A stretch of 64,000 bases of DNA from Lingula anatina (lineage: Eukaryota; Brachiopoda; Lingulata; Lingulida; Lingulidae). The notes below the pieces were generated by a model that was given only the letters and a program-made list of their open reading frames with translations, was not told the DNA's origin and made no database searches. Both the position numbers and the translations under genes were made by a program. Positions 63,729 through 64,000 of this stretch are shown piece by piece; within the stretch, counting starts at the first letter, position 1; the number at the start of each line of letters is the position of its first letter. The DNA lies in contig NW_019775588.1 of the NCBI RefSeq assembly GCF_001039355.2, positions 32,920 through 96,919 of the forward strand, written 5' to 3'.

Positions 63729-64000
63729 CTTTCTTCTGAGTCTGTTAGAATCACGCTTGCAAAGACACAAGTTGAAATTTTAATATTTGTCAGTCGTTCT
63801 AGTCACTGCCTATTCGCGTGAGCTCAACAAAATAGTTCCCCGCACTGCCCAAGAGAGCGTCCCGTCATGCTTTGGTTTGACGCAGGTAGGCTAATTATAA
63901 TTATCACCCATCTTTATCTGATGAATTGCCTTTTGGGGTCCCCGCCAAGCCCTTTTGTAACGGTCTGCGTGAAATCAGATAGATGATCACGATGGTAAGA

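Noticed and set aside
1-64000. CRISPR arrays, bacterial operons or plasmid features
   Set aside because: Introns with GT-AG sites, LINE and DNA transposon remnants and animal gene families show nuclear animal DNA; no array of short spaced repeats is present.

Overview
This is eukaryotic, AT-rich, intron-rich animal DNA. Coding exons sit among long introns, microsatellites and DNA transposons, and there is an 894-base assembly gap (5180-6072) plus isolated single N bases at about 16303, 32877, 47130 and 52765. The gene families point to a lophotrochozoan, most likely a bivalve mollusc: a bilaterian metabotropic glutamate receptor, secreted DD3-3-family proteins, and 12-cysteine peptides of the mytimycin type known from mussels. 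The species cannot be fixed from the sequence.

Layout. (1) 538-7310, plus strand: the 3' half of a group III-like metabotropic glutamate receptor. (2) 9447-17254, plus strand: DD3-3-like gene copy 1, 11 exons, 579 codons. (3) 18.3-19.3 kb: a minisatellite of about 133 bp units. (4) 19.8-21.8 kb, minus strand: terminal exons of an unrecognised acidic, cysteine-containing protein. (5) 22594-24865, plus strand: a Golgi carbohydrate sulfotransferase of the CHST8-14 type. (6) 26701-32670, minus strand: DD3-3-like copy 2, whose first exon is missing. (7) 32.9-52.8 kb: a region of repeated segments holding two mytimycin-like genes (A, 42.2-44.4 kb; B, 46.0-48.8 kb), at least two orphan 3' exon remnants (C, D), several broken Tc1/mariner copies, a TTAA-flanked piggyBac-like element and a 1.37 kb inverted-repeat element. 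(8) 52828-53522, plus strand: the last two exons of an unidentified basic/acidic protein. (9) 56603-63728, minus strand: DD3-3-like copy 3, complete, 581 codons.

The three DD3-3-like genes share the same exon number and the same intron phases, so they are products of local duplication with inversion. The mytimycin-like genes sit in a separately amplified block between copies 2 and 3. Their mature 12-cysteine region is open, but the EF-hand-containing C-terminal extension expected for the family is present as conserved sequence in the next exon and out of frame. That is the most interesting feature of the window. No operon logic applies; each gene has its own splice sites, and the two peptide genes share a recognisable TATA promoter and a 5' untranslated exon.
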